Positions 1 to 13,060 are shown, counted from the first letter of the stretch. The stretch: 64,000 bases of DNA from Rhodocollybia butyracea (GCA_015501585.1 JADNRY010000006.1:248001-312000), one strand, 5' to 3'. Numbers and translations: made by a program. The notes: generated from the letters alone by a model not told the origin.

Positions 1-713
1 CAAGGGTGACGGACGAAGTATTCATTTTTTTGAAGGAGGTCGAAGGGGACTCGACAGCTTTGCGCTTCATGTATCAAAACTTTACCGGAAGCTGGGCCAA
101 TTTCAGCTCTGGTAGGATGTAAGTATGTGATCTATATATTATCTCTCTTGGATTAACTCTCAGTCTACTACAGATGGACCCTTCTTACACCGATGTTTAG
201 CCATAGTGGTTTCCAGCATATTCTCTTCAATATGTTCACCTTTTACTTCCTCGGTCGTTCTGTGCTGACGATTCTTGGAACCCGGAGATTCTTGAGCTTG
301 TACATCGGTGGTATGCCTATTTCAATGTTCGAGGAATAAACACTCACACCTTCATAGGCGGTCTTGTTTCCAGCCTCGGGAGCATGTTCTGGAACAACAG
401 CGTCAAAGGTCGTGATCCCAGCTCCCTAGGCGCGAGTGGTATGTTTCTCAAAAGCAGCATGTTTCTGTGACTAACCCTGTTTCCAGGCGCCGTCTTTGCT
501 ACTTGTTCCTTCCTTGCATGTGTCGCTCCATGGATGACATTCTCTATCTACGGGATAATTCCTGTACCTGCTTTTATATTTACTTCTGGCGTGTTTGCCT
601 TTGATCTGTACTCTGCAATGACAGACAAAAGGCAAGGCACTGATACAGCGGGGCATGTAGCGGGTATGCTTGCAGGAATAGGCTACTTTTTGCTTAAAAG
701 ATTCGGTCTTTAA
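1..713 (+). CDS. Rhomboid-family intramembrane serine protease (3' part)
   Basis: An intramembrane protease that cuts substrates inside the lipid bilayer. The catalytic serine lies in the GASGA motif near 430-490 (GxSG type, split by an intron) and the catalytic histidine in TAGHVAG near 650. Earlier, SHSGFQHILFNMF marks the conserved helix with the structural histidines. The frame is open from base 1 and is joined across short introns beginning near 120, 311 and 440. The first exon ends in phase 2, and splicing gives GRIWTLLTPMFSH, typical of the family. The 5' end is outside the window. The arrangement resembles the mitochondrial PARL/Pcp1 group, which processes inner-membrane proteins, but without the N-terminus the organelle assignment is inference. 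Confidence 0.85.
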
Positions 714-884
714 TAACAATGTCAGTGGCGGCGTCACGGTATGAATTAGAGTGAAGCCTGTTGTTGAAATAAGCGCAAGGTCGCGTCGCGTAAATATTAC
801 CAAACTCTGTTTCTTCGACGACCACCACCTACCTGTTCTTTGACTTTACACAACCGGGACGCTGTCCCTCAATACAGCGTGACA

Positions 885-3800
885 ATGGAATCTAATGAAA
901 AACTTGAAGCATTGCTCAACCAATGCAAGAGTAACGGTGAACCAACACTCTACCCCGAAACTGCATAAACTAATACTTCATAGACATCGATGTCAAGATT
1001 GATGCTCTAACGAAGATTCACGCAGAAACTGAACAGGGACTCGAGGTGTGTTTTTCACTCAAAATGAAGGAAACAACCGAACGAACGACTTTGCAAGATC
1101 CATGACCCCGACGCCCTCATTAGCGTTCTCAAAGCCTGTTTACGAACTCCGAACCAGCATCTCACGACGGCCGCGCTGTCGGCTTTACCAGCTCTTATTC
1201 CTCTGCTCGTTTCACGGCCTCTGAATGCCCCTCCATCGCGTAACGGGCAATCGTCGGTTCACTCTTCAACTTCTTCTTCTTCTCCGTCTTCCTTAATCGA
1301 TGCGTACGTCCTCCGCCAGTTGCTCAACTCTCTCCTGCCTACAGGAGGTATCTTCGAGAGGCTTGGCGATAGAGAAAAGGCTCAAATAAAAGCTCGTGAA
1401 ACTTTGGTCGCTCTTGGTGGATTTGCTTTTCGAGTCCCAGGGTCAACTATATCTGCAATGTCCACCGGGTCACGTAGTGGCAAAGGGGCTGAAACGCCTC
1501 TCGCGATATATGAACGCTTTTTGAGGGAAAATGGTTTGGCCAGCAAGGTCTGGAAAGTCCGGGAACAGGTATGTCTACTGTGTTTTCGACGTGTAGTTGG
1601 TCTCGTTTCACATCTTTCTGTAGTCTATTGTTACTCTGGTACACATTCGACGGCAACATCATATGTTCCCATTACGCCCTTACCTTTCACTGTTGGTCGA
1701 TTGCTTAGAGGACACTGATGCCCATGTACGCGATTGCACTAGGCAATCCATCGTCGAACTCTTTTCTGGACCCTCCGTTACCGATGCTGCTCGTACAGAT
1801 TTAAAGAAGGAAATGACCAAAAAGGGCGTTCGTAAGACTATAGTCGACGGTGTACTGTCGAAACTTCTCAGTGGCGGAAATGGAGTCGACAGTAACCCTC
1901 AGAGTCCTTCTGAATCAGAAAACGGCGAAGGACATCCTGCAACTAGTTATGTGCCACCGAGTATAGCTCTACAAGGTCGTAAACCGTCTGGACCAGCGGC
2001 TGCGTTACCTCGTTCACTCAGTCACTCCACTATCCCTAGGCCTCCGAGTCGAGCGGCGGCGTTAGATTCCTCGGTACCATCAACACCTACTACCGAATCG
2101 GCTGAGGTTAAACCTGTTTATGTCAGTATTCCATCCACTTTATTCGTGGACCCTTTCCTGATTTCCACAGACTGCTTCTGTCCGCGACCTCGAAAGCGAA
2201 TTTCATGGCATGGAGAAGGCCTTTGAGGTAAGACCACTGATTTGGAAACTATACGCTCGAGATTAAGATTGTATGACAGGGTAAAGAAACTGAGCACAAC
2301 TGGTCAGCAAGAGAACAGAGCATCTTGCGAGTACGCGGAATGTTGAAAGGTGATGTTCACCAGAGATATTTCGAATCGTTCATGGCCTGCCTCAAACAAG
2401 GCTTTATCCAGTGGTCTTTAAAGACGGTGCGTTAATAGTTGTTCCTTAGATATCACCACTTACAAAACACAGCTCGCCAGTCTACGAACGACAGTGTGCA
2501 TAAATACCTGTGCGCTTTATCATGAACTGGCGGTCGTACTTGGAACCACGCTAGATCCGTTGTGCGAGATCCTCCTCACCAATCTTCTCAAGATGGCTGG
2601 GTTTACGAAGAAGCTTACCGCCGACCGATCCCAGGCTACTGTGGATTCACTCATCACGTACACCTCTGGGACCCCACGTATCTTTCTTCCTCTTCTATCG
2701 CAATGTCTAAAGGAAAAAAATGTCCAGGCTCGGACTTTTGCAATAGGACATTTCAAAACTTACGTTGAAGTACACGGCCATCGCTCGAAACATGCGATTG
2801 AGGCTTCAGGTGGACTAGATATGCTGGAGAGTGGCATTAAAAAATCACTTGTTGACCCCAATGCAGGTGTCAAGTCCGGTGCTAGAGTGACCTTTTGGGC
2901 ATTCAACGAGATCTGGAGGGATAACGGCGCTGCCATTCTCGATACCTTGACTCCAATCGCAAGGAAAGAGGTTGAGAAAGTTTGTCCCAATCCTGAACTT
3001 GCTTCTTCCTTACCGCCCGCAACACCAAAGCCAAGCAAGAAATCGAGCGTTGCTGCAGCTATTGCCGCTAGCCGAGCCAAGGCCAAAGCAATTGCGACTG
3101 CTCCACCAACCTTACGACATCAAGCTACCTCTGCATCCCATGCTACCCCCACTAGACGCTCCGCCTCACCGAACTTTTCCAAGAGCACAAACCGTAGCCC
3201 TCCCCCTCGTCCTTCTTCGCCTCTACGGACCTCCACCAGTCCCAGTAGCCCTCCGCGTTCGCGTGTTGTCTCAAATGGTGCTCCTCGATCTGTCAGTACC
3301 CCTGCGATTCCACCTTTAAGCTCGCGATCCAATGTCGCACCTCGGTCTGATTCTCCTCCTTCACCAGTCTCAGACCACAGCTTTACCAGACGGCTTTCGT
3401 CTCCGTTGGGTTTGGGAGTATCCTCAACTCGACCATCGACGATACGGAGAGCCATGCAAACAGCATTACCCCCTTCTCCTCCATCTCCACAGCGGCCTGT
3501 TGCTCGAGTCCAACCTGCTAAGGCAGCTGCGGCGGCTCGGATGTCAAACTTAATGATGCCAATGCTAAACGGAGACGAGGATTCCCTTCTCCTCGCTACA
3601 GTGATCCCCATACCGGACAATGACAGTGATTCTGATGAACATTCCGTGAACCTAATGTCATTCTCGACTCCTTACGGAAAAAATCCTCCGGCACCTGCCT
3701 CAAATTCTCAAACACGTTCCTTATCACCTAAATCTACGGACTTTAAGCCCATGATGGGAGTCTCAAATGCGCTATCCACAGACTCTGTGACTGAATTAGC

Positions 3801-5333
3801 GCAGGCGGGCGGTGCCCCTGTTGTCGAAGATGCTTTGAGGGCGCGTGCGGAACAAGCAGAAAGTGCTGCAGAGCGACTTTTAGAGTTAGTCGAGCTAGAG
3901 GATGGGATCCCCCACCCCACCTTACCCCCTTCGTTGCTAGTGGGAAGCAGCGTCTCTAGTTCTCCTGGAAAGCCGAAGCCTTCACCAATACCTGTCGGGC
4001 AAATGCTAGCGCCCACCACACCAATCAATCGGGCTTCAGTTGTTATGCGACAAGCGGCTCTTTTCCAGGATAGTCCTGCCTACAATAATAAAGTTCCATC
4101 GCTACTAGATGACTTGCAAAATACCTCGAAATCGACAGGATGGTGGCTAAAACGCCAGACCTGTAAGACCTTTTCGTGACTGGCAGCGATATCCTCTGAT
4201 TCTTCTCATTCTAGTGCTTGGCCAGCGGGCAGTAAACCATATTAACAGATCTTCCGATCCCCAGGTCGAACTCGAAAATTATATTGCTGCGCTGGAAAGT
4301 GGAACTGCGGACCAGACCATACTGCAGAAACTCGTTTCCCTATCTATCGAGAACCCGGCCATCGATATGTTGTCTCCGCTTAGTCCTGACTCGATGTATC
4401 CTATGAGTCCGTCACCCTTTGTAACTTCCAGTTCAATACCTGCTCTTCACCACGATATGTGGGAGAAGAACAAGAATTTTGATAGATTACTCAGGTCCCT
4501 CAGCAGTTATCTGATCTCCACTCAGGTTTGTAACTTTGTTTTATCCGTTACATGGGATGCTTTAATGATAATGAATATCTTAGGACGAGCCAGTCTTAGA
4601 GTACGGCTTGATGCTAGTCTGGCAATTACTTGAAAGTCAGTCAACGCATCTCGAAGGACGGGAGGGAGACATCTTTTCTCTGTTATTGCGCGTCAGATAC
4701 TGTAACAAGCCCAATGTTTGTACACTCCCTAATTATCGAGAACAGGCTATCTCATTTGTTTTTAGGTCCTCCAGGCCACAAGCACCATTCGAGACGCCCT
4801 TACGGTGCAGATCGAACCTGTCTATGGTCTCACGACGCTCCATGCAAGCCTGCGAATGTTCTCTGCTGAAGCAGCCCCATCCGAAGATGATACCGAAGTA
4901 AAAGCTGCGTCTTATGCTTTTGGAATAATTGCATTAGGCAAATTCGTACTCCGACTCCCTGCCGAAATTGCCGAAGAAGAGCTTCCTCGTATTCGGGCGA
5001 CGTTAATTACGGTCTGACAATATTTCTGTTTCTGCTTTACTTACTGATACTGGCCCTCTTCAGGCCCTCAACGATACAAAATCATTGGTTGTTCGAGAGG
5101 CCGCTGCTGCTGCCATTATCTCGGCGCAACTGGTTCTGCGTGATGAAACGCATCTTTTCGCTCTTCTTGATGGTCTTGCAGATGAGAAGAAAAATTTTCT
5201 TACCTATCTCTTCGACAAACACGGCGCTCGGGGGCTGTCAAACTCTCTGGGTCGCACTGGAATCGACAAACTTGAGAAAGAGATGAGAAGGCTGGATACT
5301 AAAACCAGTACGCCTCCGAGAAGGCTTGCTTGA
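885..5333 (+). CDS. CLASP/Stu1-type microtubule-associated TOG-array protein
   Basis: A protein of about 1,200 residues that would bind and stabilise microtubules at kinetochores, spindle and cortex. The start MESNEKLEALL is followed by HEAT-like helices (first TOG region, about 900-1750). A second TOG region, the CLASP N-terminal domain, runs from about 2490 to 3000 with helices such as FLPLLSQCLKEKN and VKSGARVTFWAF. A long Ser/Pro/Arg-rich basic linker (about 3000-4000), typical of the microtubule-binding segment, follows. A C-terminal helical domain (4214-5333) resembles the CLASP C-terminal TOG. About ten short introns are needed. The single fungal CLASP orthologue is essential for spindle assembly in yeasts (known of the family). 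No break was seen. Confidence 0.85.
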
Positions 5334-5619
5334 TTTGATGCTTCCAATCCGGTTTTGGAATATGCTTTCACTGTTGTACATCGTATGCAATGCATAATCT
5401 TTCTTCGCTGTAGACTATTCTATAGATGACAGCTATTCAAGATTCCAGTGTTCCAGCCCGCCAAGATATTGAGGGTACTGAACTTGAAGAGCTTTTTATA
5501 GCCAACGAGCGAATCACTCATGGAAACATACAAAGTTCGAATTCAAGACTAACACTGAACACTATTACGACACTATTTCAAAGGTACCCTTTGTTTACAT
5601 CTCAAAAAGCTGCAAAGGT

Positions 5620-7282
5620 TCAAGTTAGCATTTTAGGGAATAACAAATACAGAGAGGGACACACTTCTCCCTCACCAGACTTCTGCCTCTCTCTCAGCAC
5701 TTCAGCTCCCATAGATTTCCAATCTTTTTCCACAATAGCAGCCACTCTCATCTTCAACGCATCCATAGTCATCTCGGGAACAATGTACCTTCATTCGGTT
5801 GTCAGCCCTAAGTTACCTCTGATCGATGCAGCACGTACCGTTCGATGGGATGCTCAACCGCCTCTTTTACCGCTTGCCAAAATCCTTCGCTATCTCCTTT
5901 CTTCACGTGATACACATACGGAGGATTCTGGTACTTCAGTCCATCATGCTGTGTGAACCACTTTGTCCTATCCTCCGGGTGGTTTGAATCAAACACCAAG
6001 ATGGGATTGATAAACGGGACTCCCATACACATGGCATCATATGGACTTGGACTGAGGTTCGGTCGACCGACGCCAATCAATGCACGACTCTTCCCAAGCT
6101 GTTCATAAAACGCCTCCTTATTTAATGTACCCAGATCATGAATAGCCTCGGGCACCTCCCCATCGGTCGCGGAACGCAATCCTGCTACGATCTTCAGATC
6201 GAATAATGATGGCTCATCTGAAGGGGGTACAAATGTCTGGTTTGGATAAGCGTAATCGTTCCCGCTGAAATAACCTGAATATTTAGCGAAGACATAGACC
6301 TGCTTCGGGCGTTCTCCCGATGGTACAAAGGGTATTTTCATGCATGCTCGTTCGATAGAGTACCCCAGATACACATTGTCCACAGAATTACCGTGGGGAT
6401 CGATGACACCGTAGTTTTCAGGGGAAAGTGTCCACTTGCTACCCAAAGGGTTAGCGGAGCCGCGCCAAAAGTGGAACGAAAGCATTTTCCACGCCGGTAT
6501 TCCAAGAGGATGGGTCGGACTCTTGATACACACGGGATCGTTGAAACATTGCATTGCTTGGTCCCCTTCGGCAATGACGACTTTGACAAGGTCTGGATAG
6601 GTTCTGTACGTCCGCGCGAGTTCGCGATTATCTGGAGCGAATATCGCAGTGTATCCCATTTCTGTGAGAGCATTAAGCTGAAGGGGATATCATTGCTTTG
6701 TTTGACCAAACCAAAGAACCAAGAGCTTACTATACTCAAAGCCCTGAATTTAAGGTCAGTACTTGAACGAAACTGCCAGATATGCCTAGAGCGCACCAAA
6801 TGTCTTCACCCGACACATGTCCATGAATAGAATTAGAAAAATGGAAAGAGCTCATCAGGACAATGCTCGTTTGATTCCCGCCACAAGTATTCGTTTTCAT
6901 ACACGCTATGAGTTTTCGCATCGCTTTGCTATTTTCATTCTCCCAGTTGTCCGTGCGATTAGGCATGCCGATAGGAAATAGATGAGACATGAATGATTCG
7001 AGGGCGTTGGACGCAGAGTTTGGGTAGGCCTTAGCGAAGGGATGAGGTATGTTGATGTAGACCACGTCGAACGTGAATAATAGAATACTGGCGAATACAA
7101 CGAAAGAAGCAACAAGGAGCTTAGAATTCCGGGACCGTCGTATTTCATTTCTGGATCTGGACGAATAATAAAAAGTCATGGCATGTTGAGAGGTTGGCCC
7201 TCCAAACTCACTGTGAAAACGGCGGGTTTATTTCTTCAGCGTCGTCGTCTTCGTGCGAAGCTAGAGGGAGATATGCAGACAT
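5620..7282 (-). CDS. Type II membrane glycosyltransferase, family-18 (MGAT5-like) domain
   Basis: A Golgi-type transferase of about 470 residues. The model starts at MSAYLPLASHEDDD (7282), because a first exon ends at a good GTGAGT donor and joins in frame to SRNEIRRSRNSK, followed by one membrane anchor (LLVASFVVFASILLFTF). The lumenal part has NxS/NxT sites and conserved stretches such as SGNDYAYPNQ, ALIGVGRP, SPYDAMCMGVPFINPI and FDSNHPEDR, as in the C-terminal catalytic domain of family GT18 (N-acetylglucosaminyltransferase V and fungal relatives). A 44-nt intron (5773-5816) leads to a last exon ending at 5620. The same exon layout in the decayed neighbour at 8.3-9.3 kb supports the model. 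Donor and acceptor sugars cannot be told from sequence. Confidence 0.75.
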
Positions 7283-8279
7283 GAAGGTAAGAAGTAAAGA
7301 TAAGCTGAGATTAAGGGAAAGTGTCAAGCGAAAGTTCAGCCCCTAAATATTTTCGTACATCTTGACGTTGGATATTGAATATGGAAGCTTGATCATACTG
7401 AAGCTTGAAAAGTTCTTCTTTACATTGATTCTTGAATAGTGCATTATCAATGATACAGACAAATCATTTGCCTGTTAGCTTGAGGACTTGTGGATTGTCG
7501 ACAAAAGGTTGGTGCTGCTGTGATTTGTGAATCGGCGACACTGATGACAGGTCCGGAGACAAAATGAAATGATCGGAAGTGCCTTTGCTCGTCGTTTTGG
7601 AATAAAAAGTCCGACTTCAAAACCTTGTTTATTTATGTATAAGGATACGATAAATCACGTTAATCACGTTTAACGATATCTCAGCCAGGAACTTACTCGA
7701 TAACAAGTTGTTGTTATAAGGAGAAATTGCTACTGTCTTGAGAGATTTCCTTTTCCTTGCAATTATGAAGAGCCTGTTTACGAGACTATGCCTATGGCAG
7801 CCTCTGTAGTTTCCTTATGTACGATCCGGGTTCAAGATTGTTAACAAATCTTTAATTTACCTCTTCGCATCGTGAATTATGATACGTTCCGGATTGTACG
7901 TTGTTCAGAGAGCCTTATTTCCGTTGTCTATACCTGTGTTTGATGAAACTAAATCTCAAAGAGGTGAATGGTAGTAATAAGTTAGTGAAAGGCTGTCGTT
8001 TCGTATCGACAGACACTCCGAAATGGTCACACGATATTGACAGAACCACGGTTTATTCTCCGGCGAGACACAATGTGCTACGAGCGGCAGAGAAACAAAG
8101 AAGACGACTAAACAAGAATAAGAACAATGATCATGGTGGGGATACTCTACTGAAGAAGGATAACGAAACGAAGATATAAAAGGACAGTGGCAGTGTAGAA
8201 GCACGTGTGAGTATGTGCCATACTTACAGTTAGCGTTTTATGTATGGTGGTACAATAAAAGAACGACGCACTTCACTCT
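7283..8279. other. Intergenic, no supported gene
   Basis: About 1 kb of AT-rich sequence between the glycosyltransferase and its decayed copy. It probably holds the promoter of the former (minus strand). A 92-codon open frame at 7901-8179 has no recognisable domain and an unremarkable composition, so it is not called as a gene. Confidence 0.5.
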
Positions 8280-9345
8280 CTCCATCGTACTTCTTTCTTT
8301 CTGTCAACACTTCCGCCGCCATTGACCTCCGATCTCTTTCCACAATAGTAGCCTCTTCAATGCATCTCTGGTCATCTCGGGAACAATGTACCTTCAGACG
8401 ATTGTCAACCCTAAGTTACCAATGGGATGCTCAACCGCTCTTTTACTGCTTGTCAAAATCCTTCATTATCTCCCTTCTTCACATGATACACATACGGCGG
8501 TTTCACGTACTTCAATCCATCGTGCTGCGTCAACCACTTCGTCCTATCCTCCACGTGATTCGAGTCAAACTCCATAATATGGTACAAAGGGAATTTTCAT
8601 GCAAGCTCGCTCAATAGAGTACCCCAGTACACATTGTCGGCGGCATTACCTTGTGGGTCGATAGTGCTGTAGTTTTCAGGAGAAAGCGTCCACTTACCCC
8701 CCAAAGGGTGAGGGGCGCCACGCCAAAAGTAGAACGAAAGCATTTTCCATACCGGTACTCCGAGGGGGTTAGTGGGACTCTTGATGCAGGGTGGATCATG
8801 GAGGTATCTCTCCGCGTCTGATCGTTCCCCTTCTGCGAGGATGGTTTTGACGAGGTCTGGAAAGAGTCTGTAGGCTCGCGCGAGTCCGTGATTGTCCAAA
8901 GTGAATATAGCAGTGTATCCCATTTCTTTGAGAGAGCCGATCTGAAGAAAATGTTGGTGATCAAGCTATTTGATCAGTCATTACAGGTACTTTGCATCGT
9001 TTTGCTATTCTCGTCCTCCCAGTTATCCGTGCGATTGAGTACGCCGATAGGAAATAGATGAGACATGAATGATTCAAGGGTGCTGGACTTGGCTTTAGTG
9101 GAGAAATTAGATGTATGTACAGTATATACTAGACGACATTGAACGTGAGTAGTAGAGCACTGGCGGGTATGAAGGAAAAAACCGGGAGTAGCTTGGACCG
9201 TCGCATTTTACTTGTAGATCTGGAACGGAAGGATGAGAAGATCATCATATGTTGAGAAGCTCGACCTTCAAAGTCACTGTGGAAGCGGCAGGTCTATCTC
9301 TTCCAAGTTGTTATCGTGCGAGGCGAGGCAAATGTAGGCAGAAAT
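8280..9345 (-). pseudogene. Decayed tandem copy of the family-18-like glycosyltransferase
   Basis: This is a diverged duplicate of the gene at 5620-7282. The first exon is recognisable (SAYICLASHD frame), but the start ATG has become ATT at 9343-9345. The middle (GYTAIFTLDNHGLARAY) is retained. A segment corresponding to about 320 bp of the intact gene, holding the conserved SPYDAMCMGVPF region, is missing at about 8575-8585, where FDSN-coding sequence is fused directly to the GTKGIF stretch. Several further frame breaks are present. The last exon and the preceding short intron still align. Loss of start, loss of the catalytic core and frame breaks together make this a pseudogene, not a truncated active enzyme. 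Confidence 0.85.
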
Positions 9346-9815
9346 GAAGGTAAGTAGGAAGGCAAGATAAGAAGAGTTAGTGACATTTCTACATCAAGTA
9401 GACATATTTGAGTTGTTGACATTGAGACTTGCGCAGCGCTTTAAATGGGCTGAATAGCGCATATAGCCAAAGAATATGAGTATTGATCTGACTGAGCAAG
9501 GAATAGCCCGGGAAACCCGGGCCGTAAAATTCTCCCAAATTAAGGTCCAAATCAAGAGGTACTTTACTTACCAGATCCAGAGAAATAAGCGTTAGTATCC
9601 TTTGTGACAGCGACGAGCATTCAACATCGTAGTTACTCGAACCAGATGTAAATCTTTCTGCAGTTCTGTCCTAAATAATTCTGCGGTATTCGTGAAGAGA
9701 GGAACATTCACTCAAGTCTTTGATGGTATAACGAATTACAGTACAACAGAACATTTTAAAAAATTCAGTTACCGTGATAGGCTGAAAATAAGAATTTCGT
9801 AGAAACAGCCTTTCA
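9346..9815. other. Intergenic, no supported gene
   Basis: Sequence between the glycosyltransferase pseudogene and the 3' end of the SR-protein gene. It contains short palindromes such as CCCGGGaaaCCCGGG near 9510-9525. No open frame has support. The last ~150 bases probably include the 3' UTR of the gene that ends at 9816. Confidence 0.45.
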
Positions 9816-10806
9816 CTAGGCAGGAGACCTTGACCGACTATCCCTAATATCATCCCGACTTATACTTCTTCTGCCCCGGCTCACTGACCTACCTCTACTC
9901 CTGCTCCTGCTGCGGCTGTACGATGAATATGACATTGAACGAGACCTCGAGCGAGTTCTTGAGCGCGAGTATGAAGGAGACCTGCTGGAGCGCACAGAAT
10001 AGCTTCTGGATCGGCTTCTGCTTCGACTAGAGAAGGAACGCGAACGTGACCTGCGACGACCATAACCACCTCGGGAGTAGCTGGGTGATCTCCGGCGAGG
10101 ACCTATGCCACCAACTCTGCGGATGGGGGACCGAGAGCGGGACAATCCACCGGCGCCCCGGCCAGCTCTGCGTGGTGGGGGGCCTCCGCGTCCTCCACGA
10201 CGGCCAAATCCTCCTCTTCCTCCTCTGAATCCTGGCCCATCGTCTTTCCGGCGACTGTATCGGTTCGGAGGCGGCGTTCGAGAACGAGACCGGGAAAATG
10301 ACCGAGAATAAGATCTGTTTCGTCCCCGTCCGTTTCGACGTGCAGGAGGTCTTGGAGAACGGGACACAGAAGACCGGGGAGAGCGTGTACGGATAGGTAG
10401 TTCAGATAATTCGACCCTGAGAACTGCGCCATCGAGTTGGCCGCCGTTCATATGTGACATGGCAGTATGTGCCTCAGAAGGAAGGGAGAATTCGAGGGCT
10501 GCTTTGCCTCGGTTTTGACCAGCTAAAAGTATAAATCATTAGCCATGCTAGGATAAAGAGCATACACATATGCTTACATTTGGAGAAAAGAGGCAAATCA
10601 AGTTTAACAATCTGTCCATAAAACCCAAACACAGTTTTCAAATGTGTCTCGACGACATTTCGCGTCAAGTTGTTGACTATGATTACTTTGGCGTCTGGCA
10701 TATCCTTTGTGTTTGCCGTATTTTCTGCGCCATTTTTCGAGTTGTCCATGTCAATGTCAGCGCCGTGCAGAGGACGGGGCGAAGTTGAGCGGCCTCGTTC
10801 GGACAT
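9816..10806 (-). CDS. RNPS1-like SR protein (one RRM plus RS domain)
   Basis: An RNA-binding splicing cofactor of about 310 residues. An N-terminal Ser/Pro region is followed by one RNA recognition motif: RNP2 reads VIIVNNLT, and RNP1 sits after the intron as GQNRGKAALEF. Then come Gly/Arg stretches (GGRGGFGRRGGRGG) and a long C-terminal run of RS dipeptides. This order, RRM followed by an RS tail, fits RNPS1, a peripheral exon-junction-complex and ASAP-complex protein, better than classic SR proteins that begin with the RRM. One 55-nt intron (10523-10577) splits the RRM. The start lies only 52 bp from the divergent DPH1 start, so the two share a promoter. Confidence 0.8.
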
Positions 10807-10858
10807 GATAGATGGGAGAAAAAACTAAATTAGCGCCCATTGCTCATCAGACGCCTTG
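10807..10858. promoter_or_regulatory. Very short bidirectional promoter (RNPS1-like / DPH1)
   Basis: Only 52 bp separate the two divergent start codons. The 5' UTRs and core promoters of both genes must therefore overlap each other or the neighbouring coding sequence. No TATA box is visible. Both starts are the first ATGs of well-supported reading frames. Confidence 0.6.
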
Positions 10859-12743
10859 ATGTCCTCAACATCCAAGAAAGATGCAAGCAAACCCCGGCGT
10901 CGCTTTGTTGGCTCAAAATCATCCAAGCCAGCCTCATCCAACTCACCCAGCTCTGCTCTACGGAACCAAGTACCCGCAGAAATACTTGAAGATTCAGAGC
11001 TAAACGCGATTATCGAGCAGGTTCTCCCCAAAAATTATGGTTTTGAAATTCATAAGACTATACACCATATAAGAAAAAATGGTAGCAATATGGTTGCGCT
11101 ACAGATGCCAGAAGGGCTACAGATGTTTGCCTGTGCTATCGCTGATATCATCGAGAGGTAAGCAAGCGTTTTATTCTCGACAAGAATTGTATTCTGATTC
11201 GTATGTTCAGGTTCACGTCAGCTCTAACCACAATAATGGGGGATGTGACCTATGGTGCTTGCTGTATCGATGACTATACCGCCATCGCTTTGGGATGCGA
11301 TATGTTGGTTCACTACGGCCATTCATGTCTCGTTCCCTCGAATTTCACTCAAGACATCAAAACATTGTATGTTTTTGTGGAGATCGGTATTGATTCTGTA
11401 CATGTACATCAGACTATTCGGGCCAACTTTCCTAGCGATCGGGAGGCATTTCGGGATGCTTTGATGTCTGTTGGAATGGGTGAAGGAGGTGAGCAGGAGA
11501 TCAAAGCAGGGGGAAGAATACCGGTTGCTGGTCCGGGACTGAGGATTGAGGCCCCGCCTTCACCTTCAAAATCTTCACCATCAACAGAAAAAGATAGAGA
11601 TGATGAAGTAGACTCTTCCGCTCCAAATCCAAATCCCACCAAGTTGGCACTGGTCTCGACGATCCAATTTGTTGCTGCTTTACAACGATTGAAAGAAGAT
11701 TTGAGTATCCCATACACTTCTGCATCATCTTCCTCCAGTGCGCTCTGGACCTCACCTTATGAAGCTATGATTCCAAGATCCAAACCCCTATCACCTGGTG
11801 AGATTCTTGGATGTACAGCTCCCAAGCTGGGAGAGGAGGCCGATGCGATTGTGTAAGTAGATCAGCATCTTTCTTTGTTCTGGTCTAACGGTCTCATTTC
11901 CAGCTACCTTGGCGACGGACGATTCCATCTCGAAGCCATCATGATAGCCAATCCCTCCATTCCGGCTTTTAGATATGATCCTTATTCGAAAAAGCTCACG
12001 AGAGAGAGGTATGAGCACGAAGAGATGAGAGCTGTGAGGAGTGATGCAATTGTCAGTGCGAGGAAGAGTCTTGGGTGGATTGAAGCTGGGTCTTCGTCGA
12101 TTACACTTCCACCCACCGTACCGCAAGATGATGATGTGGATGACAGCCCGCTTTGGGGGGTGATCCTTGGTACCCTTGGAAGACAGGGGAGTTTCAAACA
12201 GTTACAGGTAAATGTTTTTCTCCATACATGTATTGGGCCCATGTTCAATTATATCACTCTTCATCACAGGCAATAGTTAACCAATTACGGCAATCCCGCA
12301 CCCCCATCCCGTACATGCCTATTTTGCTATCTGAACTGTCACCCTCGAAGCTATCCCTATTCAATGCCAGTTCTGGGCGATCCCCACCCCCACCCTCACC
12401 TACTTCATCCTCCCTTTCTCTTCAACAAACCTACTCGAAACTGCCCTCTACAGCCCGTCCCCGGATATCCACCTTCATCCAGACATCGTGTCCTAGACTG
12501 TCCATCGACTGGGGGTATGCGTTTGAGCGCCCGTTATTGAGCCCATATGAATGCGCAGTGGTTTTGGGGACAGGAAAGAACACGGAGTGGTTCAATTCAG
12601 TGGGTCCGAGGGTGCTCGAGGCGGCGAAAGAGAGGAATGGGTTAGATGAAGGGGAGAAGAAAAAGGATGTCCATTATCCGATGGACTTTTATACTATGGG
12701 AAGTCCATGGGCTTTATCCAGAGTTAATGGGGTCTTCGCTTAG
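10859..12743 (+). CDS. DPH1: Diphthamide synthase radical-SAM-type subunit DPH1
   Basis: A subunit of the DPH1-DPH2 enzyme that transfers the 3-amino-3-carboxypropyl group of S-adenosylmethionine to a histidine of translation elongation factor 2, the first step of diphthamide synthesis (known of the family; cytosolic). The three cysteines that hold the iron-sulfur cluster are visible in [24 protein letters not shown] and [11 protein letters not shown]. An N-terminal basic tail and a low-complexity insertion (about 11480-11640) are fungal additions. Three short introns start near 11158, 11852 and 12209; each rejoins in frame. The first ATG of the frame is at 10859. Length, about 570 residues, is longer than yeast Dph1 because of the insertion. 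Confidence 0.93.
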
Positions 12744-13060
12744 GCCATACTACCATAGGGAAGAATACATTGATTACCCTCTCAGCAATCCTTAATAAAG
12801 GTCAACGTAGGAGAGCGGTTAACACTTGCATGGCCCAAAATTCATCGATTGGCGAAGATGGATCTCACGTTTGTCTACAGAGTTTTAGGGATAGATAGAT
12901 TGTACTGTACAAATTTTAATGCATGCTACAAATCGAGTTATATAGGTTGTACAACAGGTGATATGATAATGAACGTCGTGATGTGAAAGAGAGTCGTTGG
13001 TGCGAGTGAGAGTGCAGCGAGTGGAGTTAGGTTTGCGCGCCAGAGTGCAATTGTATGAAA
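12744..13060. other. Intergenic between convergent genes
   Basis: This 317-bp spacer lies between the convergent DPH1 and laccase genes and should hold both 3' UTRs. AATAAAG-like poly(A) signals occur near 12794 on the plus strand. Nothing else is supported. Confidence 0.5.

Noticed and set aside
7901..8179. 92-codon open frame on the plus strand
   Set aside because: No domain, weak start context, composition like the surrounding non-coding DNA.
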